A stretch of 64,000 nucleotides of DNA from Streptomyces caelestis (GTDB lineage Bacteria; Actinomycetota; Actinomycetes; Streptomycetales; Streptomycetaceae). Every line of letters starts with the position of its first letter. Position 1 is the stretch's first letter. Below, in pieces: positions 33,607 through 41,745 of this stretch. The position numbers and the translations under genes were made by a program. Where the stretch lies: assembly GCF_014205255.1 (NCBI RefSeq), contig NZ_JACHNE010000001.1, positions 5,270,001-5,334,000 on the forward strand, in the 5' to 3' direction. Under the pieces are notes generated by a model. That model had not been told where the DNA came from. It saw only the letters and a program-made list of their open reading frames with translations, and did no database searches.

Positions 33607-35919
33607 GTGACACCCACCCGCGCCGTGCGCCCCGTGAAGGGAGGACGGCGGCGCAGCCGGAGACGCGCGGACATGCCGCTGCTGGGCGGCGTCCGTCCCC
33701 CGATCGCGCTGCTGTGCGTGCTGGTGCTCGCCCTCGCCGGCCTCACCGCCCAGGTGCTCGGGCCCGCCGGTGAGCAGCCCGTACCGCAGGCGGTGCTCTC
33801 CTCGCAGCAGCACTTCGCGGAGGACGGCGCCATCGCCCTGCGCGCCTCGATCGACGAGCGGGTCACCGACCTGAACCGCACGGCTGCCGCGCTGAACGCC
33901 GGGCCGCCCGTGAAGCCCGAGCGCGTCCTGTCCGACCTGGGGAAGACGTACCAGAAGTGGACGGGCACCACGGTCCTGGACCTGGAGAGCGGCAAGGTGC
34001 TGGCCGCCAGGGGTGAAACGATTCCCCTCGCCTGGCTGGACAAGGACGTCCTCACCGGCGACAAGGCCCTCAAACCTCGCATGGTGCGGCTGGAGACCGG
34101 TGACGTCCGCCTGATGACCATGGCGGTCCTGGGCGGCGAGGACCGGCCGCAGCAGCTGCTGATCGCCTCCAACAGCCTGTCCGTGCCCGCCATCAACCTG
34201 GGCCAGTTCCGCTCCATGGCGGTCGTCGCCACCGGCGGGGAGATCCTCGCCACGGCGGGCTTCGAACAGTCCGAGGCGCTCAACACCGATCAGGAGCGCA
34301 AGGAGCTGGCCTTCCTCCAGAAGCAGATGAGCGGGCTGTCCGCCCAGGCGGCACGGGAGACCGAGCAGGACCCGGTCAGCGCCAGGGAGCCGGGCTCCCG
34401 CGGCTACCCCGGTGTCAGCGGGACCCTGGTCGGCGGAAGCTACAACGGCCGTGTCGCCACGGCCGGTTACGCCTCCCTCTCCTCCGCCGATCCGGAGGAG
34501 AAGCAAAGCGTCGGCGCGGGCCTCGGACTCACCGTCGTCGCCCTGCTGCCCGTGGTCGAGCAGCAGGCCGCCGCTGCCGACCGGGAGCTGTACGGGCTGC
34601 TGGCGGCCGGAGCTCTGGTCGTGCTCGGACTGCTCGCCGCGGCCGTGCTGTGGGCGACCGTGCAGCGGCCGTTGCTGCGGCTGTTCCTGGAGTCCCGCCG
34701 ACTGGCCCGGGGCGACCTGACCCGCCCGGTGGACGTGCCCCGCTGGGGTGAGGCCGCGCGCATCGGCTCCGCCCTGGAGAGGCTGCGCGCACAGCTGGGC
34801 GGCCCGACCGGTGATCCCGGCGGGCGCCAGCGCGTCAAGGGGCGGTTCGGGGTGCGCGGGCCGCTCGCGCTGACCGCCGTCCTGCTGTTGCTGTGGTGCG
34901 TGCCCGTCGGCCTCCTGCTGAACCGCACCGACGACTCCGTCAGCATCCCGGCCAGCATGGTCGCGGACCAGCGTGACCGGACCGACCTGGTCGCCGACCG
35001 GGTACGCCGGGCGCTCAACGAGGCGCAGGCGGACCTGGTCTCCACGTCCCGGCTGATCGACCCGGACGATGCCGGCGCCGGCGGCGCCCTGCTGGAGGAG
35101 ACCCTGCGCGAGCACACCCGCTACCAGGCGCTGTACGTCCTCGACGAGGACGGCGAGGTCGTCGCCCGCGCCGGCAAGGAGCCGCGCGCCGGATTCGCCG
35201 ACGCGGACGAGCAGCCGCTGGTCCGGGTGTCCGGCAAGGGCGACAAGAAGCCGGTCGTCCAGGCCGGGGCGCCCCTGCCGGGCCGCAAGGGCATGACCCT
35301 GGTCGGCGAGGTCCGGGTCGAGTTCCTCAACTCGCTGCTGAAGCGGCCCGGGCTCGGCGAGGTCCGCGTGGTGGACTCCAGGGCGGAGACCATCGCCGCC
35401 AGCGACGGCTTCCTGGCCTTCGAGGAACTGCCGCGCGACGCGCTCGCCGACCTCGTCCGGGCCGGCAGCGTCCACGTCGGTGCCGGTCCCGTCGAGAACG
35501 GCCTGCTGATCCGTGAGGGACGCGGGACCACGGTCGCCGCGGCCGCCCCGTTCTCCGGCGGCGGCGTGGCGGCCGACATCGGCTGGACCGTGGTCAGCTG
35601 GCAGAACGCCAAGGACTTCCAGATCACCCCGTACCAGCGCGAGGACCGCAGCGTCCTGGCCGGGCTGCTCGGCCTGGCCCTGATCGTCGTCTGCCTCGGC
35701 TGGGTCCACCTGGTCGTGGCCCGGCCGATGCGGGCGCTTGCGGCGGGTGCGGAGAAGCTGGCCGACGGCGACCTCAAGTCCGTGCTGTACCCCCGCTACC
35801 AGGACGAGGTCGGCGCCGTCGTACGCAGCCTCGAACTGCTCCGTCAGCAGCTCCAGGCCCAGAAGCAGACCCAGGCGCGCCGGCTCGCGGAGCCGGAGCC
35901 CGGCGTTCGGGGAAGGTGA
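33607..35919 (+). CDS. Membrane protein with two sensor-TM-HAMP modules and no output domain
   Basis: A 770-residue protein, GTG start with GGAGGAG 7 bases before it. Order: basic N-terminus; TM1 about 31-51; extracytoplasmic region 52-328; TM2 329-351; HAMP-like 352-398 (RRLARGDLTRPVDVPRWGEA); TM3 418-438; second extracytoplasmic region 439-682; TM4 683-704; HAMP-like 705-752 (KLADGDLKSVLYPRYQDEVG). The outer regions resemble Cache-type sensor domains in layout. It ends right after HAMP2, with no kinase, cyclase, phosphatase or methyl-accepting part. capB starts 7 bases after its stop, so the two are likely co-translated. A role in sensing or coupling for polymer synthesis is an inference. 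Confidence 0.8.
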   Translation: MTPTRAVRPVKGGRRRSRRRADMPLLGGVRPPIALLCVLVLALAGLTAQVLGPAGEQPVPQAVLSSQQHFAEDGAIALRASIDERVTDLNRTAAALNAGPPVKPERVLSDLGKTYQKWTGTTVLDLESGKVLAARGETIPLAWLDKDVLTGDKALKPRMVRLETGDVRLMTMAVLGGEDRPQQLLIASNSLSVPAINLGQFRSMAVVATGGEILATAGFEQSEALNTDQERKELAFLQKQMSGLSAQAARETEQDPVSAREPGSRGYPGVSGTLVGGSYNGRVATAGYASLSSADPEEKQSVGAGLGLTVVALLPVVEQQAAAADRELYGLLAAGALVVLGLLAAAVLWATVQRPLLRLFLESRRLARGDLTRPVDVPRWGEAARIGSALERLRAQLGGPTGDPGGRQRVKGRFGVRGPLALTAVLLLLWCVPVGLLLNRTDDSVSIPASMVADQRDRTDLVADRVRRALNEAQADLVSTSRLIDPDDAGAGGALLEETLREHTRYQALYVLDEDGEVVARAGKEPRAGFADADEQPLVRVSGKGDKKPVVQAGAPLPGRKGMTLVGEVRVEFLNSLLKRPGLGEVRVVDSRAETIAASDGFLAFEELPRDALADLVRAGSVHVGAGPVENGLLIREGRGTTVAAAAPFSGGGVAADIGWTVVSWQNAKDFQITPYQREDRSVLAGLLGLALIVVCLGWVHLVVARPMRALAAGAEKLADGDLKSVLYPRYQDEVGAVVRSLELLRQQLQAQKQTQARRLAEPEPGVRGR

Positions 35920-35926
35920 CCCAGCC

Positions 35927-37423
35927 GTGCTCTATCTGTACTTCGTCCTGCTCACCGGCAGCGTGCTGCTGCTGGTGGCGGGCATCGTGGAACAGCGCCG
36001 GCACTATGCCGGCCTGCACAGCATCCCGTCGCGGGTGCTCGTGAACGGCATCCGCGGCAAGTCCTCCATCACCCGGCTGTGCGCCGGGGCCCTGCGCGGC
36101 GGCGGGCTGGTGACCGTGGCCAAGACCACGGGCACGGCGGCCCGGTTCATCCACCCCGACGCCACCGAGGAGCCGGTCTACCGCAAGTTCGGCATCGCCA
36201 ACGTGGTGGAGCAGATCGGCATCGTGCGGCGGGCCGCCACCTACCGGCCCGACGCCCTCGTCATCGAGTGCATGGCCGTCATGCCGGCCTTGCAGGAGGT
36301 GAACCAGAGCAAGCTGATCCGCTCCACGATCGGCGTGCTGTGCAACGTCCGCGAGGACCACCTCGCCGAGATGGGGCCCACCCTCGACGACGTGGCGCGG
36401 TCACTGTGCCGGTCCATGCCGGAGGGCGGCATCTGCGTCACCGCGGAGAAGGACCGCTTCCACATCCTCCAGGAGGAGGCCGACGCCCGTGACTGCCAGT
36501 TGGTCTACGCCGACCCGGAGACCGTCACGGACGAGGAGCTGCGCGGCTTCAGCTGGTTCACCTTCAAGGAGAACGTGGCGATCGCCCTCGTCGTGGCCGA
36601 ACTGCTCGGCGTGGAGCGGAGCGTCGCCCTGCAGGGCATGTACGACGCCCCGCCGGACCCGGGCGTGCTGTCCGTCGAGCGCTATGTGGCACCCGAGGGC
36701 AAGCGGCTCGCCTTCGCCAACGTCTTCGCGGCCAACGACCCCGAGTCGACGCTGATGAACATCAACCAGCTCCTCGACCTCGGAGCCATCCACCGGCCGC
36801 TGAACGTCGTGATCAACTGCCGGCCCGACCGCGTGGAGCGCAACGGCCAGATGGGCGAGATCATCCCCGACCTCCAGCCGGACCACGTCTTCGTCATCGG
36901 GCACCCCGCCAAGAGCGCGATCGACGCCATCCCCGCCGAGTGGCGCGACCGCGCGATCGACCTCGGGGGCGAACGGCGGTCGGCCGAGGAGTTCATGCCT
37001 CTCCTCATCGAGCGCCTGTCCGCCGACTCCTCCCTGGTCGCCATCGGCAACATCCACGGCCAGGGCGAGGAACTGCTGGAGTACCTGGCCGAACTCCCGG
37101 CGGACGAGTCCGCCACCGCCGACGCCGCGCGGCCCTCGGCCACGCCCACACCGGCCCAGCCGGCGCGCCTGGACCCCTACGCCTCGTACCCCATGGCCTA
37201 CGAGGAGCGCTACCAGGCCTCCCGCACCCAGGAGATCCCGGTGGTCCACATCCCGGCCCAGCCGTCGGGGCCCTACGCCGACGCCGGGTACGCCGCCCCG
37301 GACCCGTACCAGCAGGTGCCGTACGCCGACCCGGCCGAGCAGGCATGGCAGTACGCCGACGACCCCTACGGGCACTCCCCGTACCCGAGGGCCGACGGCA
37401 GGGGGCAGCCGCCCCGTTCCTGA
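35927..37423 (+). CDS. capB: PGA synthase CapB/PgsB with Tyr/Pro-rich tail
   Basis: A 498-residue protein from GTG 35927 (GGGGAAGG upstream). One N-terminal membrane helix is followed by the amide-ligase (Mur-ligase-like) domain: P-loop GIRGKSS at 41-47, KTTGTAARFIHPDATEEPVY, VIECMAVMPALQ and VREDHLAEMG. CapB/PgsB uses ATP to join glutamate through the gamma-carboxyl. The family ends near residue 392. Here about 106 further residues are disordered and rich in Pro, Ala and Tyr (PYASYPMAYEERYQ, PYADAGYAAPDPYQQ). Polymer identity (glutamate or another residue) cannot be read from sequence. Confidence 0.93.
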   Translation: MLYLYFVLLTGSVLLLVAGIVEQRRHYAGLHSIPSRVLVNGIRGKSSITRLCAGALRGGGLVTVAKTTGTAARFIHPDATEEPVYRKFGIANVVEQIGIVRRAATYRPDALVIECMAVMPALQEVNQSKLIRSTIGVLCNVREDHLAEMGPTLDDVARSLCRSMPEGGICVTAEKDRFHILQEEADARDCQLVYADPETVTDEELRGFSWFTFKENVAIALVVAELLGVERSVALQGMYDAPPDPGVLSVERYVAPEGKRLAFANVFAANDPESTLMNINQLLDLGAIHRPLNVVINCRPDRVERNGQMGEIIPDLQPDHVFVIGHPAKSAIDAIPAEWRDRAIDLGGERRSAEEFMPLLIERLSADSSLVAIGNIHGQGEELLEYLAELPADESATADAARPSATPTPAQPARLDPYASYPMAYEERYQASRTQEIPVVHIPAQPSGPYADAGYAAPDPYQQVPYADPAEQAWQYADDPYGHSPYPRADGRGQPPRS

Positions 37424-37495
37424 CGTCCACGGGCGGGACCCACGACCCACGCCCGCCGCTCGCCGCTCGCCCCGCACCCGTGCCCGGAGACCCCG

Positions 37496-37978
37496 TTGAC
37501 CACCGCCGCCCTGACCCCCGAGATGGCCGCCCTCGGCATCGCCATCGGCCTGTTCTTCTCGTTGCTGTGCTACCTGACCACCAACCTGTCGCCCGGCGGC
37601 ATGATCACGCCGGGCTGGCTCGCGCTGACCCTCATCGAGGACCTCCAGCGAGCCGCCATGGTGGTCGGCGTCACCGCCCTCACCTACGCGGGCACCAAGG
37701 TCATGCAGCGGCTGGTGATCCTCTACGGCAAGCGGCTGTTCGCCGCCGTGGTCCTGCTGGGCGTGCTGCTCCAGGCCACCGTGATGATCGTGCTCTCGAT
37801 CGAGTTCCCGCTGCTGTACGGCAACCAGACCCTCGGCTTCATCGTGCCCGGCCTGATCGCGTACCAGATGGTCCGCCAGCCCAAGGGGCCGACGCTGCTG
37901 GCGACCGGCACCGTCTCGCTCATGGCCTACATCGTCGTCGCCGCCGGACTGCTGCTCGGCGTCATGCCCACCGTCTGA
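37496..37978 (+). CDS. capC: PGA synthase membrane subunit CapC/PgsC
   Basis: A 160-residue, almost wholly hydrophobic protein, TTG start with CGGAGA upstream. LTTNLSPGGMITPGWLAL is the CapC signature, followed by about four further helices. With CapB it forms the catalytic membrane complex. It lies 72 bases after capB and 40 before the hydrolase gene. Confidence 0.93.
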   Translation: MTTAALTPEMAALGIAIGLFFSLLCYLTTNLSPGGMITPGWLALTLIEDLQRAAMVVGVTALTYAGTKVMQRLVILYGKRLFAAVVLLGVLLQATVMIVLSIEFPLLYGNQTLGFIVPGLIAYQMVRQPKGPTLLATGTVSLMAYIVVAAGLLLGVMPTV

Positions 37979-38018
37979 GAACCGGCGTCCCCAGCGGCTG
38001 AGAACCAGGAGACAACAC

Positions 38019-39104
38019 ATGGCAGGAAAGAAGAAATCACGGCCGGTCCTCTCCGGCCTCGTGGTGCTGGCGCTCGTCGCGACCTCCGGCTACCTCACCG
38101 TGGAGCTGCGCAAACAGGAGGACAAGGGCGTCCCGGAGATCACGAACGTCGGCGTGCTGGACGGCTCGGACCGGGCCGACGGCGCGACGAAGACCCGGGA
38201 CAAGGGCGGGGAGAGCTGGTCCCGGCTGGAGAACCCCGCCCGCTCCGTGCTGCGCGGATCCGACGGCCAGGTCAAGGCCGTGTTCACCGACGGGGCGCGC
38301 ACCGCGACCCTGACCGGACCGGCCCGCACCTTCGCCGAGCCCTCGTCGACGAGCTCCAAGGTCTCCACGACGGACTGGGTCCGCCTCATGCCCGAGTCCT
38401 GGAAGAAGGGCGCGGAGAAGGAGAAGTGGTTCAAGGACTGGTACGCCGAACTCGCGGGCAGCAAGGAGGACGACCTGATCGCCGTCGCCTTCCAGTACGT
38501 CGCGGGCGCCAAGGAGAAGAAGGACGCGCAGGGCATCGCCTACGCCGGTGACGCCAACTTCGGTCCCCTCAACACGGCCGGAGCCGAGGGCGGCGACCTG
38601 CGCCTTGAGCAGTCCGACTTCTACGACTACCTGGGCGTCCAGTACCCCTTCCGGGACGGCGTGACCGGGCAGCCGGAGACCGCGCGCGCCAAGTCGATCG
38701 ACTGCTCGGGATACATGCGGATGGTGTTCGGCTACCGCGCCCGCTACCCGCTGATGTCCTCGGACGGGTCGGGCGACGGCCTGCCGCGCACCGCCAACGG
38801 CATGGCCCGCTCGGACCAGGGTGCCGACGTCCTGCCGCTGACCGGTGTGTCGCCCAAGAGCCGGCCCACCGGCATCGACCAGCTCCAGCCCGGGGACCTC
38901 GTCTTCTTCAAGCTCGACGCCCGGACCGGGCAGCGCCTGGACCACGTCGGCATGGTGCTCGGCTACGACACCGAGGGCCACCTGCTCTTCATCTCCAGCC
39001 GCGAGGAGGTCAACGGCCCGACCATCGGCGACGTCGGCGGGGTGTCCCGGCTGGACGGCAACGGCTACTACGCCAAGACGCTGCGCAGCGCGAAGCGGCT
39101 CTGA
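38019..39104 (+). CDS. Membrane-anchored NlpC/P60-family hydrolase
   Basis: A 361-residue protein starting at ATG 38019 (CAGGAGA upstream). One N-terminal anchor helix (about 11-29) is followed by a linker and, at about 195-361, an NlpC/P60 domain. Cys229 in SIDCSGYMRM is the nucleophile and His309 in RLDHVGMVLGY its partner. NlpC/P60 enzymes cut gamma-D-glutamyl bonds; Bacillus PgdS, a PGA hydrolase, belongs to this group. As last gene of the set it probably releases or trims the polymer. Confidence 0.85.
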   Translation: MAGKKKSRPVLSGLVVLALVATSGYLTVELRKQEDKGVPEITNVGVLDGSDRADGATKTRDKGGESWSRLENPARSVLRGSDGQVKAVFTDGARTATLTGPARTFAEPSSTSSKVSTTDWVRLMPESWKKGAEKEKWFKDWYAELAGSKEDDLIAVAFQYVAGAKEKKDAQGIAYAGDANFGPLNTAGAEGGDLRLEQSDFYDYLGVQYPFRDGVTGQPETARAKSIDCSGYMRMVFGYRARYPLMSSDGSGDGLPRTANGMARSDQGADVLPLTGVSPKSRPTGIDQLQPGDLVFFKLDARTGQRLDHVGMVLGYDTEGHLLFISSREEVNGPTIGDVGGVSRLDGNGYYAKTLRSAKRL

Positions 39105-39123
39105 CCGGGCGGGCGGCGGCCGG

Positions 39124-39996
39124 TCACTCGTTGGCCGCTGCCGACGCCTGTGCCTGGCCGCGGCGGTGGATCTGACGGAACGTGAACAGCTGGAGGTTGT
39201 CGCCCGTGGCGAACACCTCGGTGTCCTTCGTCGTCACGTCCTTGCCGCTGGTGAAGCCGGCGTTGGTGAAGTAGGCGTAACGGCCGTAGGAGTTGCTGGT
39301 CGTGCGGCAGAACCCGGATTCGCAGAAGGCCTTCACGCCGCCGCCGGAGAGCGACTTGACGAAGCTCTTCTTGTTGGTCTGGCTCTTGGCCTTGGCGGCC
39401 TGTGCCTCGGTGTCGAAGACCGCCACGCCGACCGTCACGGCGATGCCGTCCCTGGAGTAGGTGACGCGTATCAGGCGCGTGCAGTCGTTCGCGGTGAGGA
39501 TCTTCGGGAGCGTGCCGCCCGACGCCGAGGCGCAGTTCTTGGTGTCGGCCGTGGGGCCCTTCTTGTACGTCGTCTCGCCCATGGTCAGCTGGGTGCCGGG
39601 GAAGAGGGTGTCCGGGCCGAGCGGAGCCGTGTCCTTCTTCGCGCTGGCGATGAAGTCCTTCGGGTCCAGTGGCGGCGGGGCGCTGGTCGGGGCGAACGAC
39701 GGGGCCGAGGCGGACTCGCTCGGGATGTCGGCCGAGGGCACCTGGGAAGTCGGGCTGTTCGCCTGGTTGTCGCCGCCCGCCGAGACCACGGCCACGGCGA
39801 CGGCAGCGCCGATCGCGACGGTGGCGAGCGCGCCGCCGCCGACCAGGAGCAGCCGGCGGCGTTTGTTACGGGCCTCGGACGCCTCGGCGAGCGCGGCCCA
39901 GTCCGGAGACTGGCCGCCCCCGCTGTTCCAGGGCTGCTGCGACTGCGGTTTCCATGGATCCCACTGGGACTGGGGTCCCCCCTGCCCAAAGCTCAT
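39124..39996 (-). CDS. Membrane-anchored protein with extracytoplasmic Cys-containing domain
   Basis: A 290-residue protein. The cytosolic N-terminus is rich in Gln, Pro and Trp (about 45 residues), then Arg/Lys and one membrane helix at about 48-73. A Ser/Pro linker leads to an outside domain with four Cys (NCASASGG, NDCTRL, FCESGFC), likely disulfide-bonded. The ATG at 39996 is chosen because TAAGAT lies exactly 7 bases before it, which fits a leaderless mRNA; an ATG at 40005 is also in frame. Function unknown. It is convergent with the polymer locus and seems to belong to the rplM flank. Confidence 0.65.
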   Translation of the reverse strand: MSFGQGGPQSQWDPWKPQSQQPWNSGGGQSPDWAALAEASEARNKRRRLLLVGGGALATVAIGAAVAVAVVSAGGDNQANSPTSQVPSADIPSESASAPSFAPTSAPPPLDPKDFIASAKKDTAPLGPDTLFPGTQLTMGETTYKKGPTADTKNCASASGGTLPKILTANDCTRLIRVTYSRDGIAVTVGVAVFDTEAQAAKAKSQTNKKSFVKSLSGGGVKAFCESGFCRTTSNSYGRYAYFTNAGFTSGKDVTTKDTEVFATGDNLQLFTFRQIHRRGQAQASAAANE

Positions 39997-40070
39997 GGGG
40001 CGCATCTTAGACGGGACCTGGGGCGTGCTGGTCCGCCCGGATGGGCCCTGGAACCCCTAGCGTTCCTCCC

Positions 40071-40379
40071 ATGCGGACGGGCAAAGGCGACATCTGCGGG
40101 TGGTTGGGGCGAGCGCTGCCGGCCGTGGTGCTGCTGGGGTGCCTGTGGTCCTGGCCGGCGGCGGTCGGGGTCTGGCCGACGGCCGCGGCCGTGGTGCTGG
40201 GGGCGCTTCGCCGTCCGCGCGGTGGCGGCTCCCTGTCGCGGTGGTGCGTCGCCGTGGCCGTCGACGTGCTGCTGTCGCCGGTGTTCCCGTGCGTGCGGCC
40301 GGTGCGGCGCCGTACGCTGAGGAGGGCCGTGACTCTCTGCGCCGGCCTGTGCGTCTCGGTGACCGGGCGCCGTCGTTGA
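40071..40379 (+). CDS. Small hydrophobic protein, probable
   Basis: A 102-residue frame starting MRTGKGDICGWLGRALPAVV with two hydrophobic segments and a basic C-terminus. Codon third positions are mostly G or C, as in real genes here. TAGCGT is 7 bases before the ATG, the spacing of a leaderless start. No family recognised; it may be non-coding. Confidence 0.4.
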   Translation: MRTGKGDICGWLGRALPAVVLLGCLWSWPAAVGVWPTAAAVVLGALRRPRGGGSLSRWCVAVAVDVLLSPVFPCVRPVRRRTLRRAVTLCAGLCVSVTGRRR

Positions 40380-40388
40380 TCCCGCGTT

Positions 40389-40417
40389 TTGACCCCTGTG
40401 GTGAGCCCCGGTATCCT
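40389..40417 (+). promoter_or_regulatory. Promoter of rplM-rpsI
   Basis: TTGACC (40389-40394), 17 bases, TATCCT (40412-40417). Transcription would start near 40424, giving a leader of about 170 nt before rplM. Confidence 0.75.
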
Positions 40418-40593
40418 GCTCTTTCGTTGTGTATTGGCTTGCTCATTCTCACGGGACGGGCCCTTACACCGGTCCACCGGGCCGATGACCAGCGACCAGC
40501 ACGCGGTTTGCGTCACCGCTGTGCGGTCAAGGCTGTCGTGATCGTTTCGGTGACCTGTTCAGGACCATTCACTCGAAGCGAAGGCTACGAACC

Positions 40594-41037
40594 GTGCGTA
40601 CGTACAGCCCCAAGCCCGGCGATGTGACGCGCCAGTGGCACGTCATCGACGCTCAGGACGTTGTCCTGGGTCGTCTCGCCACCACCGCCGCGTCCCTTCT
40701 GCGGGGCAAGCACAAGCCGATCTACGCGCCCCACGTCGACACCGGTGACTTCGTCATCATCATCAACGCCGACAAGGTGCACCTCTCCGGCAACAAGCGG
40801 ACCCAGAAGATGGCGTACCGTCACTCCGGCTACCCGGGTGGTCTGCGCTCCGTCCGTTACGACGAGCTCCTCGACAAGAACCCCGAGAAGGCCATCGAGA
40901 AGGCCGTCAAGGGCATGCTCCCCAAGAACACTCTGGGCCGTCAGATGCTCTCGAAGCTGAAGGTCTACAAGGGTGACCAGCACCCGCACGCCGCCCAGCA
41001 GCCGGTGCCGTTCGAGATCACCCAGGTCGCGCAGTAA
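40594..41037 (+). CDS. rplM: 50S ribosomal protein L13
   Basis: A 147-residue L13, GTG start, (M)RTYSPKPGDVTRQWHVID. YRHSGYPGGLRSVRYDELL and KGMLPKNTLGRQMLSKLKVY are family signatures. It is an early 23S rRNA binder. rpsI follows after 41 bases. Confidence 0.98.
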   Translation: MRTYSPKPGDVTRQWHVIDAQDVVLGRLATTAASLLRGKHKPIYAPHVDTGDFVIIINADKVHLSGNKRTQKMAYRHSGYPGGLRSVRYDELLDKNPEKAIEKAVKGMLPKNTLGRQMLSKLKVYKGDQHPHAAQQPVPFEITQVAQ

Positions 41038-41078
41038 GTCCGGCCACCCCTAAAGCTGAACAGAATCTGAGGAGAATC

Positions 41079-41591
41079 GTGGCCGAGACCACTGCCGAGC
41101 AGCCGCTCGAAGAGCTTGACATCGACAGCTACACCACCGAGTCCGAGGTCCCCGTCGAGGGTGAGTACACCTCGGAGTCCATGGCCTCCCGCTTCGGCGA
41201 GCCCCAGCCGGCCGCCGGTCTGGGCCGTCGCAAGAACGCCATCGCCCGCGTCCGGATCGTTCCGGGCACCGGCAAGTGGAAGATCAACGGGCGCACCCTC
41301 GAGGACTACTTCCCGAACAAGGTGCACCAGCAGGAAGTCAACGAGCCCTTCAAGGTGCTCGAGCTCGAGGGCCGCTACGACGTCATCGCCCGCATCTCCG
41401 GTGGCGGTGTCTCCGGTCAGGCCGGTGCGCTCCGTCTCGGTGTCGCCCGCGCGCTGAACGAGGCCGACGTCGACAACAACCGCGGCGCCCTCAAGAAGGC
41501 CGGATTCCTCCGCCGCGACGACCGTGCGGTCGAGCGCAAGAAGGCCGGTCTGAAGAAGGCCCGTAAGGCCCCGCAGTACAGCAAGCGCTAA
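41079..41591 (+). CDS. rpsI: 30S ribosomal protein S9
   Basis: A 170-residue S9, GTG start. The core begins about residue 45 (GLGRRKNAIARVRIVPGTGK); the first 44 residues are an acidic actinobacterial extension. The C-terminal AVERKKAGLKKARKAPQYSK ends in KR, which contacts the P-site tRNA. A strong hairpin follows. Confidence 0.98.
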   Translation: MAETTAEQPLEELDIDSYTTESEVPVEGEYTSESMASRFGEPQPAAGLGRRKNAIARVRIVPGTGKWKINGRTLEDYFPNKVHQQEVNEPFKVLELEGRYDVIARISGGGVSGQAGALRLGVARALNEADVDNNRGALKKAGFLRRDDRAVERKKAGLKKARKAPQYSKR

Positions 41592-41627
41592 TCGCGTAGC
41601 TGTCCTTGCGACTGTCTTCGCAACGAT

Positions 41628-41660
41628 CGCCCCGGCGGCACGTCACGTGCCGCCGGGGCG
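41628..41660 (+). terminator. Terminator after rpsI
   Basis: A perfect 15-bp stem (41628-41642 with 41646-41660) around TCA, 36 bases after the rpsI stop. Confidence 0.85.
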
Positions 41661-41745
41661 TTCACGTACACAACCCCTATGGCTGTGGGACAGTCCCGGG
41701 GGATGTACTGGAGCCGCACTCTCTCGCAATTCGGAGGACACCACA

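Noticed and set aside
33145..35709. An 854-residue open frame on the minus strand opposite the sensor/HAMP gene
   Set aside because: It is a composition shadow: no domain, no ribosome binding site, and the plus strand has clear membrane helices and HAMP features.
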